In this document: positions 3,142 to 5,976 of the stretch, piece after piece | Numbering within the stretch: the first letter of the stretch is position 1 | How the letters are laid out: each line of letters starts with the position of its first letter | Source: Chthoniobacterales bacterium | GTDB lineage: Bacteria > Verrucomicrobiota > Verrucomicrobiia > Chthoniobacterales > UBA10450 | Direction: 5' to 3' | Assembly: GCA_013695905.1 (NCBI GenBank) | Contig: JACCZQ010000030.1 | Span: 1-5,976 of the forward strand | Length of the DNA: 5,976 bases | Notes under the pieces: generated by a model | Seen by the model: the letters and a program-made list of their open reading frames with translations, nothing else | Databases searched by the model: none | Told to the model about the DNA's origin: nothing | Made by a program: the position numbers and the translations under genes

Positions 3142-5976
3142 ATGTTTAGCTGGGTTTTAAAGAAAATACTTGGGTCGAAAAACACGCGCGAGATCAAGCG
3201 CATGATGCCGACAGTGCGTCGCATCAACGAGCTCGACGAGCAGTTCAAATCGCTCTCCGATGATGAGCTGCGCGCGAAGACGGAGGCGTGGAAGATCGAG
3301 CTGGCGCAGCTCGCCGACCCTGACGAAGTGTGGCAGCGGCTCGACAAGATTTTGCCCGAAGCGTTTGCGGTGGTGAAGAATGCCGCCCGCCGCCTCACGG
3401 AGCGGCAGCATACCTTCACGGTCTGCGATCAGCCGATGGCGTGGAACATGGTGCACTTCGATGTGCAGCTGGTCGGCGGGATGGTGCTGCACCGCGGGCG
3501 GATCGCGGAAATGGCGACGGGTGAAGGCAAGACGCTGGTCGCGACGCTCCCGCTCTACCTGAATGCGCTCTCCGGTCGCGGCGCGCATCTGGTGACGGTG
3601 AATGATTACCTCGCCCGCCGTGACGCGGAGTGGATGGGACAGCTTTACAATTTCCTCGGGCTGACCTGCGGTGTGATCCAGCACGATGAGCCGCCGGATA
3701 TCCGCCGCGAGCAATACGGATGCGATATCACTTACGGGACAAACTCGGAGTTCGGCTTCGATTATCTCCGCGACAACGGCATGGCCACCACGCGCGAGCA
3801 GCAGGTGCAGCGTGGGTATTACTTTGCGATCGTCGATGAGGTTGATTCGATCCTGATCGATGAAGCGCGCACGCCGTTGATCATCAGCGGACCGGCGACG
3901 GTCTCGACGCACCAGTACGACAAATGGAAGCCGCTCGTGGAGCAGCTGGTGCGGAAGCAGAACATGCTTTGCAATCGCATCGCCAGCGAGGCGAAGGAGG
4001 CCTTCGAGCAGAACAACGTGGAAGACGGCGGGTTGCTCCTGTTCAAGCTGAAGCTGGGGCAGCCGCGGAACAAGCAGCTCCTCCGCATGATGGAGGAGCC
4101 GGAGAAACGCCGCGCCATGGATAAGGCGGAGTTGTGGTTCTACCAGGACAGCCGGAAGGAGCAGCTCTTCGCGCTGAAGGAAGAGCTCTTCTACACGATC
4201 GACGAAAAGGGGAATGAATCCGATCTCTCGGAGCAGGGCCGCGCGTTCCTGAATCCGGATGAGCCGGATTCGTTCGTGCTGCCGGATCTGATCAGCGAGT
4301 TCACAGATATCGATCTGAACCGCACCATCTCCGACGAGGAAAAGGAGCGGATGAAGGTGGAGCGCCAGCAGCATTGCGATCAGCAGGGCGAGCGGATCCA
4401 TAACATCTCGCAGCTGCTCCGCGCCTACTCGCTCTTCGAGAAGGATGTGCAGTACGTGGTGGAGGAGAACAAGGTCGTCATCGTCGATGAATACACCGGC
4501 CGCAAAATGCCGGGGCGGCGTTGGAGCGACGGCTTGCACCAGGCGGTCGAGGCGAAAGAAGGGGTGCAGATCGACCGCGAGACGCAGACGCTCGCCACGA
4601 TCACGATCCAGAATTACTTCCGCCTTTATCACAAGCTGGCGGGCATGACCGGCACGGCGGAAACCGAAGCCGCTGAGTTTCACGACATTTACAAACTGGA
4701 TGTGAACACCGTGCCGACGAATCGGCCGGTGGCGCGACTCGATGCGAACGACCGCATCTACAAAACGCGGCGCGAGAAATACAACGCCGTCATCGCCGAG
4801 ATTAAAGACCGGCACGCGAAAAGTCAGCCGGTGCTGGTCGGCACCGTGAGTGTGGAAGCCTCGGAGTTGCTCAGCCGCATGCTGAAGCGCGAGAAGGTGC
4901 CGCACAATGTGCTGAACGCGAAATATCACCGGCAGGAAGCGGAGATCGTGCAGCGCGCCGGCCAGGGTGGGACGGTGACAATTTCCACGAACATGGCGGG
5001 TCGCGGCACGGACATTAAGCTGGGTGAGGGTGTGTCTGACGCGGGGGGATTGTTCGTCATCGGCACGGAGCGGCACGAGTCGCGGCGGATCGATCGGCAG
5101 CTGCGGGGACGTTGCGCGCGCCAGGGCGATCCGGGCGGTTCGCGGTTTTACGTCAGCTTCGAAGACGATCTGATGCGGAACTTCGGCGCGGCCGATCGCA
5201 TGACGAAAATCATGGAGCGTTTCGGGCTCGAGGAAGGGCAGGAGCTGGAACATCCGTGGCTGAACAGGTCGGTGGAGACGGCGCAAAAACGCGTCGAGCA
5301 GCGCAATTACCTGCAGCGCAAACGCACGCTCGATTTCGACGACGTGATGAACAACCAGCGCGAGGTGGTTTACACCTATCGCAACGACACGATCGACACC
5401 GACGAGCCGCGGAAACTTATCTACGAAGTCATCGACGAGGCGGTCCCGGCCAAGGTGCGGGAGCTTGTCCCGGTCGTCCCGGGGGAAGAACCGGATTACG
5501 CCGCCCTGCTGCAGTGGGTAAACACGACATTCCCGCTCGGGCTTTCGGCGGAGAAGGCGGAGTTCGGGACGCGGTCCGTCGAAGAGAACGCGCAGTTCCT
5601 GATCGAGCGGATCAAGGAATCGTATGAGCGGAAGTCCAGCCACGAAGAGCCGACGGCGGTGAAGGGGCTGGAGCGTTACATTATTCTGAACGCGATCGAC
5701 CGGCTCTGGCAGGAGCATCTCTACGCGATGGATGCGCTGCGCGAGGGCGTTTACCTGCGCAGCTACGCGCAGAAGGATCCGCTGGTCGAGTACAAGACGG
5801 AAGCCTACGAGATGTTCGTCGATCTGATGGCGAACATTAAGAACGAGGTGCTGCACAATCTCTTCCGCAGTACGTCGAACCTGCAGGCGTTCGAGAATTT
5901 CCTCTCCTCGTTGCCCCAGTTTCTCCTTCGCGAACATGGGCCGACTTCATCCACCTCCCAAGGTCCGGTGCCAGGG
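3142..5976 (+). CDS. secA: SecA, preprotein translocase ATPase, 3' end beyond the window
   Basis: SecA is the ATP-driven motor that pushes unfolded preproteins through SecYEG at the inner membrane. The frame is open for 945 codons with no stop before the right edge. NBD1 contains the Q-motif region DVQLVGGMVL, Walker A MATGEGKT (124-131, K130) and Walker B VDEVD (231-235), followed by IDEARTPLIISG. The crosslinking domain PPXD follows and has an extra segment at about 278-348. The sequence returns to NBD1 with VDEYTGRKMPGRRWSDG (448-464). NBD2 shows AGMTGTAETEAAEF (500-513), MAGRGTDIKLG (618-628) and QLRGRCARQGDPGG (from Q653). The scaffold helix carries LDFDDVMNNQR (730-740), and the C-terminal scaffold includes AIDRLWQEHL (851-860). 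The final visible residues (REHGPTSSTSQGPVPG) look like the flexible linker. A zinc-binding tail, if present, lies outside the window. In-frame TAA at 3100 leaves the ATG at 3142 as the only plausible start. Confidence 0.98.
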   Translation, partial: MFSWVLKKILGSKNTREIKRMMPTVRRINELDEQFKSLSDDELRAKTEAWKIELAQLADPDEVWQRLDKILPEAFAVVKNAARRLTERQHTFTVCDQPMAWNMVHFDVQLVGGMVLHRGRIAEMATGEGKTLVATLPLYLNALSGRGAHLVTVNDYLARRDAEWMGQLYNFLGLTCGVIQHDEPPDIRREQYGCDITYGTNSEFGFDYLRDNGMATTREQQVQRGYYFAIVDEVDSILIDEARTPLIISGPATVSTHQYDKWKPLVEQLVRKQNMLCNRIASEAKEAFEQNNVEDGGLLLFKLKLGQPRNKQLLRMMEEPEKRRAMDKAELWFYQDSRKEQLFALKEELFYTIDEKGNESDLSEQGRAFLNPDEPDSFVLPDLISEFTDIDLNRTISDEEKERMKVERQQHCDQQGERIHNISQLLRAYSLFEKDVQYVVEENKVVIVDEYTGRKMPGRRWSDGLHQAVEAKEGVQIDRETQTLATITIQNYFRLYHKLAGMTGTAETEAAEFHDIYKLDVNTVPTNRPVARLDANDRIYKTRREKYNAVIAEIKDRHAKSQPVLVGTVSVEASELLSRMLKREKVPHNVLNAKYHRQEAEIVQRAGQGGTVTISTNMAGRGTDIKLGEGVSDAGGLFVIGTERHESRRIDRQLRGRCARQGDPGGSRFYVSFEDDLMRNFGAADRMTKIMERFGLEEGQELEHPWLNRSVETAQKRVEQRNYLQRKRTLDFDDVMNNQREVVYTYRNDTIDTDEPRKLIYEVIDEAVPAKVRELVPVVPGEEPDYAALLQWVNTTFPLGLSAEKAEFGTRSVEENAQFLIERIKESYERKSSHEEPTAVKGLERYIILNAIDRLWQEHLYAMDALREGVYLRSYAQKDPLVEYKTEAYEMFVDLMANIKNEVLHNLFRSTSNLQAFENFLSSLPQFLLREHGPTSSTSQGPVPG

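Noticed and set aside
3157..5937. A 926-codon open frame on the minus strand
   Set aside because: It is exactly codon-aligned and antisense to secA, is rich in Arg, Leu and His as reverse-complemented GC-rich codons are, and shows no family motif. SecA is unmistakable on the other strand.

Overview
The window is ordinary, GC-rich bacterial chromosome with five protein genes and one striking intergenic repeat. The best guess for the source is a member of the Verrucomicrobiota or a close PVC relative. This rests on the SecA protein: a long extra segment in its crosslinking domain, the 'GRCARQGDPGG' variant of the last helicase motif, and a characteristic sequence around the start of the scaffold helix. 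The assignment comes from remembered family patterns, not from a search. None of the five starts has a strong Shine-Dalgarno sequence, which fits a lineage that depends little on it.

Layout. Positions 1-2891 carry four genes on the minus strand. Read in the direction of transcription they are ridA (enamine/imine deaminase), pyrE (orotate phosphoribosyltransferase), a class I SAM-dependent methyltransferase, and an NAD-dependent sugar-nucleotide epimerase/dehydratase that runs off the left edge. Gaps between them are about 90-130 bases, so they could form one loose transcript or several. Positions 2892-3141 are a 250-base GC-rich divergent intergenic region. From 3142 to the right edge, secA runs on the plus strand and is still open at the window end (945 codons seen).

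How the genes relate. The epimerase and methyltransferase probably belong to a surface-glycan or nucleotide-sugar locus that continues to the left. PyrE (UMP synthesis), RidA (clearing reactive enamines) and SecA (protein export motor) are housekeeping genes that need not share a pathway with it.

The most unusual DNA is the inverted repeat at 2368-2452, between ridA and pyrE. Each arm holds three copies of the heptamer ACAGAAT and the loop holds a GCA triplet run. I found no transposase, CRISPR array, tRNA, rRNA or defence module, and no convincing new multi-gene system. The remaining observations are modest: a possible 35-codon upstream ORF overlapping the secA start, a dyad upstream of secA, and small departures from consensus in PyrE and RidA.
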